The notes: generated by a model not told the origin, from the sequence alone. A stretch of DNA of 64,000 nt from Helianthus annuus (GCF_002127325.2 NC_035449.2:144870946-144934945), one strand, 5' to 3'; counted from the stretch's first letter, positions 1-12,298 are shown. Program-made: numbers and translations.

Positions 1-1510
1 GATGTGTACTTTCTTAGGAACAAAACCCTAGGTGTAAATTATACATATGTTGCCATGATTTGAATGCATAGATGAATTACCACATTTAGATAAGTGGGTT
101 TTTACTAATATGATGAAATTTATGATACAATCATGTTAGAATCATCATATTGGATAGTAGAAGAAAGGTACTTGAACAAATTATAAGTTGAGTGTATGTT
201 CATACAAGAATTGAAACAGGTTTTTATATGTTATGATGAAATCGGTAAATTCACCCATGTAAATAGATGTATGTAATTGTGTTATACACTAGTTTATATG
301 AAGAACTTGATTAGATAAGGTGTTCGAATGAATGCTAGTGGTATGATGAAACGGGTCTCACTAATAGAGGAGAACCCTTAGATATTGTGAAAATAAATAA
401 ATAAGTTAGATTTAATAATCACTTGAACTAGTTGAAGTATTGGAAATATAATGAACCGGGTTAAAAGATTTGTTAAACGTTGGCTTAAAATAACGCCTAC
501 CGGGTGATTTGAGAAATGCATAAACTAGTTGATAAACTTGAATGTGAATTTTATATACTAATGAGCATTTCACTTTTTAAAAGTCAAACCGACCTACAAT
601 ACGATGAATGATAATTTTTATATGAAATACGTAAGGTGGAATAGTCATAATTGATAATGACTCATCTAACTGTCTTACGAATTATAATGATAGTCTGACG
701 CTTAACAAGCTAGATGGAAGCTTGGGAAGTAAGCGAGTCAAACGGATTGAGCACGCGGAAAAGCATAACCGGATGCAAGGTAAGTAAAACTTACACCTTC
801 TAGAATAGAATACTTACTTGTATAATGGATAGCATTGTGGATAATAAAATGGACATGGTTTTCGCGGGCATTTTGTCAATAAAATAGTTATTGATAGCAA
901 ACAGGTCTGTTATTTGCAAAACTGTGTCAATGTTGGCGAAAGGTAATGCAATGTATTAAAAACGAGTCAATGTTGACCCGTGCCAGGTCCGTACAAGGAA
1001 TGATACTCTCGTGAAGGGTACATGTACCAACCATAATATGGATTATGGTTCGAGGAAATAAGAGTTTTTTTTAATAAGAGCTAATAAAATTATTATTTGA
1101 CATGAATACCCATAACGGGTCAAATAATTCGTTTTAAGAACCGGAAATTTGAATTCGAAGGAAACAAGAACTTTGACTAATGGATGAATGAATTGGATGG
1201 AAATATGTTTATAACTTGTTGTGAAACTGTCAAAACTAACTTTTATGTTGGTTTGACTTTTGGAATGTCTTATGGAACTCCGGATGAGGATCAAGCAAGA
1301 AAGGAGAACCGAACACATGTCTCGAAGCTTCCGCAACGATCTTATTTTGTTCTAGTTTAAAAAGTGGATATTGTAAATACTTGAAATTATATTTTGGAAT
1401 GTTTTAAATTATGTAAGAAGTTTAACTTGGAAAAGTTTTTGTAAGCTTGCATTTTCGTATAAAATGCGTGTTTAATATTATAATATTGATTAATAGGGAC
1501 GGGTCTTACA
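1..1510 (+). repeat. 5' LTR (truncated by window edge) of a LARD-like LTR element
   Basis: Bases 1-1510 align almost base for base with 4739-8263, giving a direct repeat around a noncoding interior. The LTR ends in GGGTCTTACA and is followed after three bases by a tRNA-primer-like site, so this is the 5' copy of a plus-strand element. By alignment about 630 bp of its left end lie outside the window. It lacks about 2 kb present in the other LTR: most 177-bp tandem units and the Harbinger insertion. Confidence 0.85.
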
Positions 1511-1513
1511 AGT

Positions 1514-1526
1514 TGGTAATCAGAGC
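1514..1526 (+). other. Primer binding site of the LARD-like element
   Basis: TGGTAATCAGAGC lies three bases after the LTR end. It differs from the standard plant initiator-tRNA(Met) site TGGTATCAGAGC by one inserted A. It fixes the orientation of the element as plus. Confidence 0.7.
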
Positions 1527-4087
1527 TCATGGTTAAAGAGTAAAGTGTGTTCGGTTCAAGACTTGATCGCAAATCCGGTAAGTATATTTATATTAATGGT
1601 TTAGCATGTTAGAGTGTTGTAAATAACACATAGGGTCATCGTGTAATACACGTTATCCCAATTAAAATGATTGGTATAGTTAACGAAATCACGTGCGTTG
1701 ACACATGTATTAGAAAACCTCGTATTATAATACGGGCAATTATTGATGTCGACACTACTAATTGTGTGAATATTTTAGCTGAAGGACACTCGCATCTGAA
1801 GATGACGAGAGTTGAACGAATAGCGGACATGACGGAGGAACGGTCCAAAGTATGACGAGCAGAGCATACTCATCAAGGACCTAAATCGCGTAATGATCGC
1901 GAACAAGGTTAACGACATGGAAAGCCCGTTAGGGCAAGCATTACCAGGTACACGTTTTAAATTAATCGCACAAATAGTAATATGCAACAAACACGTAGAA
2001 AATGGCGGTTGCATATATAGGATAAAACTTTGAAAACCTGAATAGGATATCTATTCAGGATGAAGTTTCCAAGAGCAATTAAGTAGAAATAAGTGTTATT
2101 CACGATGATGAATAACATAACAATAACGAAACTAGTTTATGTGGAAACTTGGACGGAAGTAACTATCCAAGTGTATATTCTCAATACGGATACTATTGAG
2201 AAGAGTAACAATCACACAAACAAATGTGATTATATAATAGTTTGATAGAAAAGAAAAAGTTTTTATACGTTCAAGTGCAAAACGAGTAAAACTAATGATT
2301 GTTGTTTAGCAATTAAATAAAGTTTTACTGAATGGAATCAATGATATAGAAAGAATAAAGGTGTTACTTACATGGGGTGTAATGTGAAAATTATAAAAGG
2401 TCATGTGTACCATGTGTTGATCGCTTACTCTGGCCAAGTAAGTAGTGAACACATGATACCATGAACTTCTTATGATGGACACATTAACATCCGATGTAGT
2501 AAGGACGGGGTGAATGTGACGAATTAAAAAGGTACCTAAAATAGACCAAATAAGTAAAACATTTGATAATATATGAAAACACAAGCCGGGTAACGGAAGC
2601 ATATTACATTAAAATAATGAGCCCGAGGGAAGGGACGAGAATTAAAGTAAATGAAAATACAAACCGACTAATAAGAATGCTAAGGCTAAGGCGTGGGGAC
2701 AAAGTTTGACTGTCATAACTGATGAAATTCACACGGACAAGTCAAACGGATTGAATAAAGAACAAAGGATTTGGTCGAATAAAAGCGATGGAATTCGCTA
2801 AGACGAGTAAACGAATTAAAACAAAATCTAAATGCAAACCGGAATGGTTGCTTTGACGATGACTTGGGTAAAATACCCGATAGATGGGTGGGATTTTGAG
2901 TATATGCGTAAACCAAGAGACGGGAACGTGGATTAGAAAGTCAAAAGACTCAGATTTACGAGTTGTGACTAAAAGAATAATAAAATTTTGCAAACCTAAT
3001 TTCGATAGAGATGTTCAACTATTTTGAGGTTGGACGAGTTAAGTAAAGAATAAAGTTTGACTGTCATAAGTGATGGATTCACATGAATATGTCAAATTGG
3101 TCAAATAAAGTATAAATACTTGATAGTCCAAGAAGCGCAAACCGAATAATGGAAGCGTGAAGTACTAATGAACCTATGGGATAGGTCGTAAAAGAGTATA
3201 GAAAGGAAAACGCAAACCGGTGAAACCGAAGAGTTACAAACAATAAGATAAAGAACCCGGGGAACGGGTTGAAAGGAAATAGAGGCGTAAGCCAAATAAC
3301 GGTAAGCGGAGAACAAACCGACGTGTAAATGATGTAAGAAGTCATAGAGTTAGAAGATTAGTTTAAAAAGGAAAACGAATGTAGCCTTAGACTACGGTCA
3401 AGGTCCATAGAATTCAAGAATGAAAACGAACGATTTCTAAACTTAAAAAGGTAAAAGATCTAATAAAATAGCCTACGAGGCTAAGTGTAGGAACCTACGG
3501 GTCGATAATGTAAAGCGTGAGAACTAGTGATGATTCCCCGCGTAATAATACTAACGGAAAGGAATAAACCTTTAGTCGTCAATTCCCTGATTAGAGTAAT
3601 TGACATAAGTTAAAGAGAAAAAAATGTTAAACTAAAATTCAGTTTTAGTCAAAAGCAACGATCTAACAAAACATAAGCAGTATGAGATCAGGAATTCACA
3701 TAACGCCGAGGATGGCAGAGTGGTACACCCGAGTGACGGGGTATCAAGTAACGGCGACTAATCCGTCTAGCCGGTAAAACCATTCGAAGTCAAAGAAAGG
3801 TTATGAACTATGTAAAGCACTCGTCAATATAAGATTAGCGTGAAGTAAACATGTAGACAGGCTTAGTGACCGGGTGATCGAATGACAACTAGGGCAAATA
3901 GACGAAAAAGATAAGAAATACATGATAAAAGTTACGGCCCATGAGGCCTTGCACATGGAAGACGTACACGTCAAAACAAATGATAACTATAGACCAAAAA
4001 AAAAGGAATGCCATAAAAACGAAACTAAGTTCGTTTGGATTAAACCAATAAACTACGTAAGAAAGGTTCCGAGGACGAAACCTCTTT

Positions 4088-4101
4088 AGGGGGGGCGGGG
4101 G
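4088..4101 (+). other. Polypurine tract of the LARD-like element
   Basis: The G-rich tract AGGGGGGGCGGGGG lies six bases upstream of the 3' LTR start (TGTAACACACC at 4108), as expected for a plus-strand primer. Confidence 0.65.
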
Positions 4102-4405
4102 TAGACTTGTAACACACCGAAAACGAGTTTGATAGTCAAACCACGTTAATATTAATGAATGGGTAAATTACCGTTAGTGGTAAAAAGTAACCCGGTAAAT
4201 ATTAGGATTTAAATAAATAAACCTAATATTAAATAAAAGAGAATAAATCTTTTTTAGGAAATAAAGTTCGTAAGAGCCCGAGCTAACGGGACTTAAAAAT
4301 AAAACGGGTTATAACACCCGAAAACCATTAAACTAACTAGGAATAATTAACCTAGTTAGTAACGAGTAATTAAGTAAAAACTAGAAAGAAAAATAAGAAC
4401 TAGTG

Positions 4406-4423
4406 AACCTTTTATAAAAGGTT
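4406..4423 (+). promoter_or_regulatory. TATA-like box inside a perfect 18-bp palindrome
   Basis: AACCTTTTATAAAAGGTT is its own reverse complement and contains TTTATAAA. It sits about 300 bp into the LTR, a plausible core-promoter place. Use as a promoter is inference. Confidence 0.4.
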
Positions 4424-5601
4424 GGAACAAAAGGGACCAAAGTTGTAACAAAAGAAACTTATGTTTTATAAACAAAAATTTTACACCCAACACACACATA
4501 GTGTGTGTGTGGATCGAACATCAGGAGCAAGAACAAGAGCTCAAACCCTAGTTCACCCAAAATCAACAAATTGAAGGTCAAATCTAGCCCAAATCAAATG
4601 CATGAACACAAATTCGTGATCACCTAAGCTTGGGGATCATAAGGTATGTAGAATTTCGATGATTTGTGAAGTTGTGAAATATGAAGAAACATCATAATCT
4701 GCGAATTAGGTGTGAATCATAGAGGTTATGGCTAAATTGTGATGTGTATTGCTTAGGAACAAAACCCTAAGTGTGAATTATATATATGTTGCCATGATTT
4801 GAATGCCTAGATGAATTACCACATTTAGATAAGTGGGTTTTTACTAATATGATGAAATTTATGATATAATCATGTTAGAATCATCATATTATCATATTGG
4901 ATAGTAGAAGAAAGGTACTTGAACAAATTATAAGTTGAGTGTATGTTCATATAAGAATTGAAACGGGTTTTTATATGTTATGATGAAATCGGTAAATTCA
5001 TCCATGTAAATAGATGTATGTAATTGTGTTATACACTAGTTTATATGAAGAACTTGATTAAATAAGGTGTTCGAATGAATGCTAGTGGTATGATGAAACG
5101 GGTCTCACTAATAGAGGAGAACCCTTAGTTCTTGTGAAAATAAATAAATAAGTTAGATTTAATAATCACTTGAACTAGTTGAAGTATTGGAAATATAATT
5201 AACCGGCTTAAAAGATTTGTTAAACGGTGGCTTAAAAGAACGCCTACCGGGTGATTTGAAAAATGCCTAAAATAGTTGATAAACTTGAATGTGCATTTTA
5301 TATACTAATGAGCATTTGACTTTTTAAAAGTCAAACCGACCTACAATACGATGAATGATAATTTTTATATGAAATACGTAAGGTGGAATCGTCATAATTG
5401 ATAATGACTAATCTAACCGTCTTACGAATTATAATGATAGTCTGACGCTTAACAAGCTAGATGGAAGCTTGGGAAGGAAGCGAGTCAAACGGATTGAGCA
5501 CGCGGAAAAGCATAACCAGATGCAAGGTAAGTAAAACTTACACCTTCTAGAATATAGAATACTTATTTGTATAAGGGATAGCATTGTGAATAATAAAATG
5601 G

Positions 5602-6581
5602 ACATGGTTTTCGCGGGCATTTTGTCAATAAAATAGTTATTGATAGCAAACCATGGTCCGTTATTTGCAAAACTGTTTCGGGGTCTTAAGCACTTAGTTT
5701 TGACTCCATATGTGGTCAGAAGTTGTATAACAACAAAAATGATGATTGGTAATTTTTATAAATTTTTCGGAAGTTGTTTAACATGGTTTTCGCGGACGTT
5801 TTGTCAACAAAATAGTTGTTGACAGCAAGCAGGTCCGTATTTGCAGAAATTGTTTCGAGGCCTTAAACACTTAGTTTTGACTCAATATTTTGTCAGAAGT
5901 GGTATAACAATATAAATGATGATTGGTAATTTTTATAAACTTTTCGGAAGTTGTTTAACGTGGTTTTCGCGGACGTTTTGTCAACAAAATAGTTGTTGAC
6001 AGCAAGCAGGTCCGTATTTGCAGAAATTGTTTCGAGGCCTTAAACACTTAGTTTTGACTCAATATTTTGTCAGAAGTGGTATAACAATATGAATGATGAT
6101 TGGTAATTTTTATAAACTTTTCGGAAGTTGTTTAACGTGGTTTTCGTGGATGTTTTGTCAACAAAGTAATTGTTGACAGCAAGCAGGTCTGTATCTGCAG
6201 AAATTGTTTTAAGGCCTTAAGCACTTAGTTTTGACTCAATATTTGGTCAGAAGTGGTATAACAATTTAAATGATGATTAGTAAATTTTATAAACTTTTCG
6301 GAAGTTGTTTAGCGTGGTTTTCGCGGACGTTTTGTCAACAAAATAGTTGTTGACAGCGAGCAGGTCCGTATTTGCAGAAATTGTTTCCGGGCCTAAAACA
6401 CTTAGTTTTGACTCAATATTTGGTCAGAAGTGGAATGACAATATAAATGATGATTGGTAATTTTTATAAATTTTTCAGAAGTTGTTTAACATGGTTTTCG
6501 CGGACGTTTTGTCAACAAAATAGTTGTTGACAGCAAGCAGGTCCGTACTTGCAGAAATTGTTTCGGGGTCTTAAACACTTA
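5602..6581 (+). repeat. 177-bp tandem repeat array in the LARD 3' LTR
   Basis: Units begin with ACATGG/ACGTGG-TTTTCGCGG at 5602, 5781, 5958, 6135, 6312 and 6489, a period of 177-179 bp. Each contains GTCAACAAAATAGTTGTTGACAG, itself an inverted repeat (GTCAACA...TGTTGAC), and ends in a GGAAGTTGTTTA segment. The sixth unit is split by the Harbinger insertion and resumes at 7566. The 5' LTR has only one partial unit at about 861-930. Confidence 0.85.
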
Positions 6582-7562
6582 GGGTCTGTTTGGTATGGTG
6601 TAATGGAATGGACGGAGGAATGGAATGGACGAGGTAATGGAATGGATGAGGTAATGGAATTGATTATCACCATTCCATGTCTTGTTTGGTTACCATGTGA
6701 GAATGGGATGAACCATTACGTTTTGTTGTTTGGTATGCGATAAAAGTCGAAGGAATAAAATCGGATGGCGGTGGTCAATGATGGGCGGCGATGGTGGGTG
6801 GTGATAGGTGGCAGTTGTAGCGGCGGCGGTGGTGGTGGGTGGAGACGACGGCGAGTGGAGACGACGACGGGTACTGACAACGGTGGTGGTGGTGGGTGAA
6901 GGTGAAGGTGGGTGGCGGCGGTGGTCAGAGGTGGTAGAGGTGGCGACGGTAGTGGCAGGTGGTAGCGGTGGTGGTGGTGGGTGAAGGTGAAGGTGGGTTG
7001 CGGCGGTGTTCAGAGGTGGTAGAGGTGGCGACGGTGGTGGCAGGTGGTAGCGGTGGTAGTGGTTGATAGCGATGACGAAGGTGGGTGACGAAGACGGCGG
7101 TGATCGGAGGTGGCAGTGGCGATGATCGAAGGTGAGTGGTGGCGGTGATCGGAGGTGGCAACGGCGATGGTGGATGGCGGCGGTGGCGTGGGTGGTGGCA
7201 GGTGGCGGCGGTGGCAGGTGGCGGCGGTGGCGGGTGGTGGCGGTGGCGGGTGGTGGCAGTGGCGGGTGGTGGCGGTGGCGGGTGACAGCGGTGGTGGGTG
7301 GCGGCAAAGGTGGGTGATGGCGACGGATGACAGTAGTGGTGGGTGGTGGCAACGGTTGTAAGTTGTGGTGTTCTTAATGAAGGGTGAGGAGAGAATGAAA
7401 TGGAAAAAAAAACAGGTGGGAGGGATGGAATGATTTTGAGGGAATGGAATGCATTTTGGAATGGATGATTCCATTCCATCGACCAACAACACACTCTTTT
7501 CTTCATTCCCTCTCAATGGTCCATTCCATTCCACCTCTCATTCCTGCATACCAAACGCTACC
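6582..7562. mobile_element. Non-autonomous PIF/Harbinger (Tourist-like) element, 981 bp, TSD TTA
   Basis: The left end is GGGTCTGTTTGGTATG. The right end is CATACCAAACGCTACC, whose reverse complement GGTAGCGTTTGGTATG matches the left end over the inner GTTTGGTATG. Both sides carry TTA (6579-6581 and 7563-7565), the classic Harbinger target. Removing it restores the continuous 177-bp unit, which proves insertion. There is no transposase; the interior is mainly a GGTGG-type minisatellite, with GGAATGGA-rich sub-terminal sequence on both sides. Confidence 0.88.
6770..7365. repeat. GGTGGCGGT-type minisatellite inside the Harbinger element
   Basis: About 600 bp of strongly strand-biased G-rich sequence built from GGTGGCGGC/GGTGGTGGT variants. 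It creates long low-complexity ORFs (Pro-Thr-His on the minus strand, Gly-Trp-Arg on the plus strand) that are artefacts of repeat composition. Confidence 0.85.
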
Positions 7563-8263
7563 TTAGTTTTGACTCAATACTTGGTCAGAAGTTGTATAAT
7601 AATATAAATGATGATTGGTAATATTATGTGTTGTTAAGTGTTACAAATACAGGCAAGCGGAAAGTATGAGCATGTTTTGCCAAAGTTGGCGAAAGGTAAT
7701 GTAATTTATTAAAACGAGTCAATGTTGACCCGTGCCAGGTACGCACAAGGAATGATACTCTCGTGAAGGGTACATGTACCAACCATAATATGGATTATGG
7801 TTGGAGGAAATAAGAGTGTTTTTTAATAAGAGCTGATAAAATTATAGTTTGACATAAATACCCACAACGGGTCAAATAATTCGGTTTGAGAACCGGAAAT
7901 TTGAATTCGAAGGAAACAAGAATTTTGAATAATGGATGAATGAATTGGATGGAAATATGTTTATAACTTGTTGTGAAACTGTCAAAACTAACTTTTATGT
8001 TGGTTTTGATTTTAGGAATGTCCTATGGAACTCCGGATGAGGTTCAAGCAAGAAAGGAGAACCAAACACATGTCTCGAAGCTTCCGCAACGATCTTATTT
8101 TGTTCTAGTTTAAAAAGTGGATATTGTAAACACTTGAAATTATATTTTGGAATGTTTTAAATTATGTAAGAAGTTTAACTTGGAAAAGCTTTTGTAAGCT
8201 TGCATTTTCGTATAAAATGTGTGTTTAATATTATAATATTGATTAATAGAGACGGGTCTTACA

Positions 8264-10677
8264 AATTAAAAGGAAGAGGACATTCCTAAGACCGCTTTTA
8301 GAACAAGGTACGGCCATTATGAATTTACTGTCATGCCATTTGGTTTAACCAGTGCCCCAGCTGCATTTATGGACACGATGAACCGAATATGTTACCATAT
8401 TTGGATAAATTCATAATTGTCTTTATAGATCATATTCTTATTTAATCTAAGAGTAAAAAGGAACATGCAAAACATTTGCACGCACTTCTAAGTTTATTAA
8501 GGAAAGAAAAACTTTATGCAAAGTCTTCAAAGTGCGAGTTTTGGTTAGAACAGGTATAGTTTCTTGGATATTTAGTCAATCATGAAGGAATTCATGTGGA
8601 TCCCACCAAGATCGAGGCGATTACCAAATGGAAAACCCCTGAGTCACCAACCGAGGTTAGAAGTTTCTTAGGATTGGCCGGTTATTACAGAAGATTTATT
8701 CAAGATTTTTCTCGAATAGCCATTCCCTTAACTAAGCTAACTTGTAAATCTGTTAAGTTTGAATGGGGATCAAAATAAGAAGAAGCTTTTAGAATTCTTA
8801 AGCAAAGACTAACCCATGCACCCTTAGTAGCGTTACCAGAAGGAACTAAAGACTTTGTAGTCTATTGTGACGCTTCTAAATTAGGTTATGGATGTGTATT
8901 AATGCAATGACAAAAGGTTATAGCTTATGCATCTAGACAACTTAAGAATCATGAAGAGAACTATTCAACCCATGATCTAGAATAAGAAACAATAATTTTT
9001 GCTTTGAAAATTCGGAGACATTACCTTTACGGTAGTAAGTTTACCATTTTCACTGATCATAAGAGTTTAAGGTATGTCTTCAGCCAAAAGGAGTTGAATA
9101 TGAGACAAAGACGCTGGATGGAAATTCTTAGTGATTATGATTGTAATATCCAGTATCATGCAGGAAAGGCCAATGTAGTGGCTGATGCTTTAAGTCGAAA
9201 GTGTCATGAAAAGCCAAAAAGAGTGTGTTCTCTTAAATTAAATCTACAAATAGATTTAAATGAACAGATTAGAAAAGCACAAGAATCAGTAATCAAGGAT
9301 GATACTGAAAAGTTAAAAGGAATGATCAAGGAATTAGAACCAGGAACAGATGGAATTTGGAGATTCCATAAGAAGAGAATGTGGATACCTAAATTAGGAA
9401 ACCTACGCCACCGTATATTAGAAGAAGCCCATAAGTCTAAGTATACGATGCATCCTAGAAGTGATAAAATGTATCAGGACTTAAGAAAGAATTTTTGGTG
9501 GATAGGAATGAAAAAGGATATAGAAGCTTATGTTTCTAAATGTTTAACCTGTTCACAAGTTAAAGCTGAATACCAGAAACCCTCAGGTTTATTGCAGGAG
9601 TTAGAAATGCCAGTTTGGAAATGGGAATTGATAAGAATGGATTTTGTTACCAAATTACCCAAAACAAGGAAAGGTAATGATACAATCTGGGTGATTGTAG
9701 ATAGGCTAACTAAGTCAGCTCATTTCTTACCAAGGAAGGAAACCTTCAGTATGGAACAATTAGCTAAATTGTATGTAAATGAAATAGTTTCATTACATGG
9801 AATTCCTTTATCAATTGTTTCTGATAGGGATAGCCGTTTTACCTCTCATTTTTTGGACAAGTTTTCAAAAAGCAATGGGAACCAAGTTGAATCTAAGCAC
9901 AACTTATCATCCTCAAACGGACGGACAAAGTGAAAGGACATTCAGACAATGGAGGACATGCTTAGAGCTTGTGTAATTGATTTCGGAGGTAATTGGGATG
10001 ATCACTTACCATTAATTGAATTCTCTTACAATAACAGTTATCACAAAAGTATCAATGCTGCACCATTCGAAGCACTTTATGGACGAAAGTGCCGAACCCC
10101 AGTCTGTTGGGCAGAAATTGGGGAAAAGCAACTATCCGAACCTGAGATAGTACAAGAAATAACCGACAAGATCATTCAAGTCAAGGAATGACTAAAAGCA
10201 GCACGTGATCGACAAAAGAGTTATGCAGATAACAGGCGAAAACCGTTGGAATTTCAAGTAGGAGACAAAGTATTATTGAAAGTCTCTCCTTGGAAAGGAG
10301 TGGTAAGATTCATCAAAAGGGGAAAGCTAAGCCCCAGGTATGTTGGACCTTTTGAGATTATTAGAAGAATAGGACCTGTAGCCTATCAGCTACAACTGCC
10401 AGAGGAAATGGCAGGAATACATGATATATTTCATGTATCTAATCTCAAGAAATGCTTAGTTGATGAATCGCTGATGGTACCTCTTAAGGATATAGAGGTA
10501 AATGAACAACTTAAATTTGTAGAAAGACCTCTACAAATTGAAGACAGGAAAGTTAAGAATCTCAAACACAAGAGACTAGTTCTGGTCAAAGTGAAATGGG
10601 ACTCCAAAAGAGGACCAGAGTATACATGGGAGCTTGAATCAGAAATGCAAAGGAAATATCCACACTTGTTCCAGTAG
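8264..10677 (+). pseudogene. Gypsy chromovirus (Tekay-like) pol relic: RT, RNase H, integrase, chromodomain
   Basis: Starting at the LARD junction the sequence reads as gypsy RT ([21 protein letters not shown] at 8293 onward), then the thumb/connection (8596-8778), RNase H ([11 protein letters not shown] at about 9055), an integrase with HHCC-type zinc region (CLTC at about 9541), the catalytic core ([16 protein letters not shown]) and a C-terminal chromodomain-like tail ([12 protein letters not shown]) ending at 10677. It is dead: in-frame stops interrupt the frame near 8776, 8908, 8984 and 10188, two compensating frameshifts lie near 9860 and 9940, a frameshift lies near 8390, and the RT motif FxDD reads FIDH. 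The 5' portion (gag, protease, RT fingers) is outside the window or lost. Confidence 0.85.
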
Positions 10678-10858
10678 ATCTCGAGGACGAGCTCTAAAAT
10701 AAGGTGGGGAGGATATAACAACCCTCCTAAAATAATCCGACACCCTAATATATTCTAAAATGTCCCAATATGTCCTAAAATACACCCCATATACGAAAAC
10801 GGACCCCGAATACCTTTATTTTTATAAAAATTAAATAAAAACAAAAATAATTGGGCTA

Positions 10859-11044
10859 TCGCGGGGCGCGAAGCCCTTAGCTACCTTTTACGCGGGTCGT
10901 GACAGATAGGCCACCAGGCTTAACCCGGTGCCGCCATGTGTCGGGCTCGTGGCGAAGCTAGTTCGATGACTGGGCCAGGCTAGGGCCTACCCAGCCTACT
11001 ACACGGGCTGCATAGCCCTTGGCTACGTCCTTCGCGGGCCGCGA
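10859..11044. promoter_or_regulatory. GC-rich odd palindromes upstream of the chromovirus TATA box
   Basis: TCGCGGGGCGCGA (10859-10871), ACGCGGGTCGTGA (about 10890) and the perfect odd palindrome TCGCGGGCCGCGA (11032-11044, TCGCGG-G-CCGCGA). The first and last are each accompanied by AGCCCTTRGCTAC. The cluster ends 20 bp before the TATA box. The same cluster is repeated 2,371 bp further on. Confidence 0.55.
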
Positions 11045-11063
11045 GGGAAGGCGAAAGGTCTCC

Positions 11064-11072
11064 TATAAATAG
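11064..11072 (+). promoter_or_regulatory. TATA box of chromovirus LTR copy 1
   Basis: TATAAATAG within CTCCTATAAATAGAGGCC. Transcription would be expected to start about 30 bp downstream near the CTTCAGTCTTCAGTCG sequence. Confidence 0.6.
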
Positions 11073-12047
11073 AGGCCTTCAGTCTTCAGTCGAACTCGCT
11101 CATTCCTTTCTTTCTCTCTCGAATTTCTATAGAGTTAAAGTCATTTTTGGGCATAATACCCCCCTAAATAATGAAGTTCTGCTCCGTTGTAAGTATCATA
11201 ACCCCGGTTACGTATTAGATACGCTGCCTGATTGATCCAGGGTTCCGTAACGGCTGTCGAGGTTCTGCCCGACGCAGTCGTTGGAGTACCGTCTCGGGGA
11301 GGGTATTACTAATGGAAATATTGGGTTATCATACTAACGTGTGTGCATTTGTGTAATTTGTAGATAATCACCAGGAAACCCTAAAGGAAAACCTAAGACA
11401 ACAATGTGAGTAATCTCCTTTTTGCAAATTGTTTTTACAAAACCTCACACAATTAATAATATATTAAACAGTTATTGAGTATTTGTATTCTACAATTATC
11501 GTCCGTATGTTGGGGTTTTGTATACAAAATTTGTTACTACCTTGCGAGGAGTAACATGACCACAAGTCAGGTTGAAAGTACCGTGGGTGGTAATTAAGTA
11601 GATGGAAACAAATGTAATTGCGCGACCGCCATCAATACTGTACAATGGTTTTTACTAAACTTGATTAAACTAATATTTACTCACCAGTATTTCTCACTGA
11701 CAAAATGTTTTTAAACGCGTTTCAGGTAACAAAATGTGAAAGCCAAATAGAAGCCAGCTGGACAGCACTGAAGGCTTGGAAAAGTGGCTATAAAGTTACC
11801 TAAAATAAAGAGATGTTTTATTTAATAAAATAGGGCTTATTCCTATGAAAATGTGTGTACTTAAAACTTGGGATTTCTCCCACGTGTTTAATATTATGAA
11901 AATGTGGTATTTTACTCTGATAAAATATTTCCTAACTATGGTCCTGATGAAATTTCCGCTACCAAAATGATAAACATGAATACCACCGAAACTGGCCGCG
12001 GCCGCTCGTTCCCGGGTTTGTTAGGGAACGGAGGTTGCGACAGCGGG

Positions 12048-12059
12048 TGGTATCAGAGC
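12048..12059 (+). other. Primer binding site, chromovirus copy 1
   Basis: TGGTATCAGAGC, the complement of the initiator tRNA(Met) 3' end, five bases after the LTR end. It marks the start of an internal region. Confidence 0.85.
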
Positions 12060-12195
12060 TAAGCCACTGATTCAGCCACAGAAGTGTTCTGCTGACACCA
12101 ATAGTTATCTAAAGTGTTAGGAAAATTTCTACAGAACTACGTGCATATTTGTATTTTATTGTTGTGTGTTATTTGACTATTTGTTAGTTTACAGT

Positions 12196-12294
12196 ATGAG
12201 CGACCAAGGACCTTCCGACGCGTATCGTCAATTGTCCAGCTCGCCTAGGAGAGAAGGCACCCCTTCACAACCTGCCCTCTCAGGGTATTCAGCT
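12196..12294 (+). pseudogene. Chromovirus gag start fused to integrase
   Basis: ATG at 12196 begins MSDQGPSDAYRQL. After about 33 codons the sequence breaks at GACAA into integrase sequence. The same 33 codons occur at 14567 in their native context. Confidence 0.8.
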
Positions 12295-12298
12295 GACA

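Larger units (their letters stand above)
1511..4107 (+). mobile_element. Noncoding interior of the LARD-like element
   Basis: This 2.6-kb stretch between the LTRs has no ORF resembling gag, protease, reverse transcriptase, RNase H or integrase. Small ORFs on both strands are unrelated to one another and look random. Diverged internal repeats are visible, for example AAAGTTTGACTGTCATAA at about 2701 and again at about 3052. A long LTR with a coding-free interior is the definition of a large retrotransposon derivative, which depends on a partner element for all proteins. Which family supplied them cannot be read from the interior. Confidence 0.7.
4108..8263 (+). repeat. 3' LTR (4,156 bp) of the LARD-like element
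   Basis: The LTR starts TGTAACACACC and ends GGGTCTTACA. Its body repeats the sequence of 1-1510. It contains a TATA-type box inside a palindrome near 4413, six 177-bp tandem units beginning at 5602, and a nested Harbinger element at 6582-7562. Immediately downstream, gypsy reverse-transcriptase sequence begins, so the LARD seems to have inserted in an older chromovirus. Its left flank is outside the window, so the target-site duplication (right copy would be AATTA) cannot be checked. Confidence 0.82.
10714..12042 (+). repeat. Chromovirus LTR, copy 1 (1,329 bp)
   Basis: It starts TATAACAACCCTCC (a TG start mutated to TA is likely) right after the purine-rich tract AAGGTGGGGAGGA, and ends GTTGCGACA. 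A TATA box (TATAAATAG) lies at 11064, preceded by GC-rich odd palindromes at 10859-11044. The LTR serves both as 3' LTR of the pol on its left and 5' LTR of the gag on its right, a tandem-element arrangement. Confidence 0.85.
9924..12294 (+). repeat. Tandem duplication, copy 1 (2,371 bp)
   Basis: This unit and the next (12295-14665) repeat head to tail at an exact offset of 2,371 bp. The unit carries the integrase end with chromodomain, a complete LTR, the primer binding site, the leader and the first codons of gag. All three edges share the pentamer GACAA (9924, 12295, 14666). By eye the copies differ at two positions (G/T at about 10313 and C/T at about 11228). Confidence 0.93.

Noticed and set aside
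1387..3345. ORFs of 60-98 aa in the LARD interior as gag or pol relics
   Set aside because: None contains a zinc knuckle, protease, RT or integrase motif, and they alternate between strands at random.
6690..7534. Long minus-strand ORFs (up to 220 aa) rich in Pro, Thr and His
   Set aside because: They are read through a GGTGG minisatellite in a Harbinger MITE; all frames are open because of repeat composition, and there is no domain.
10431..10721. Antisense ORF of 96 aa, duplicated at 12802-13092
   Set aside because: It is the exact shadow of the chromodomain region; its duplication only reflects the 2,371-bp repeat.
12048..12059. Possible tRNA gene pieces
   Set aside because: TGGTATCAGAGC is only the primer binding site complementary to a tRNA end; no cloverleaf is present here or at the other primer sites.
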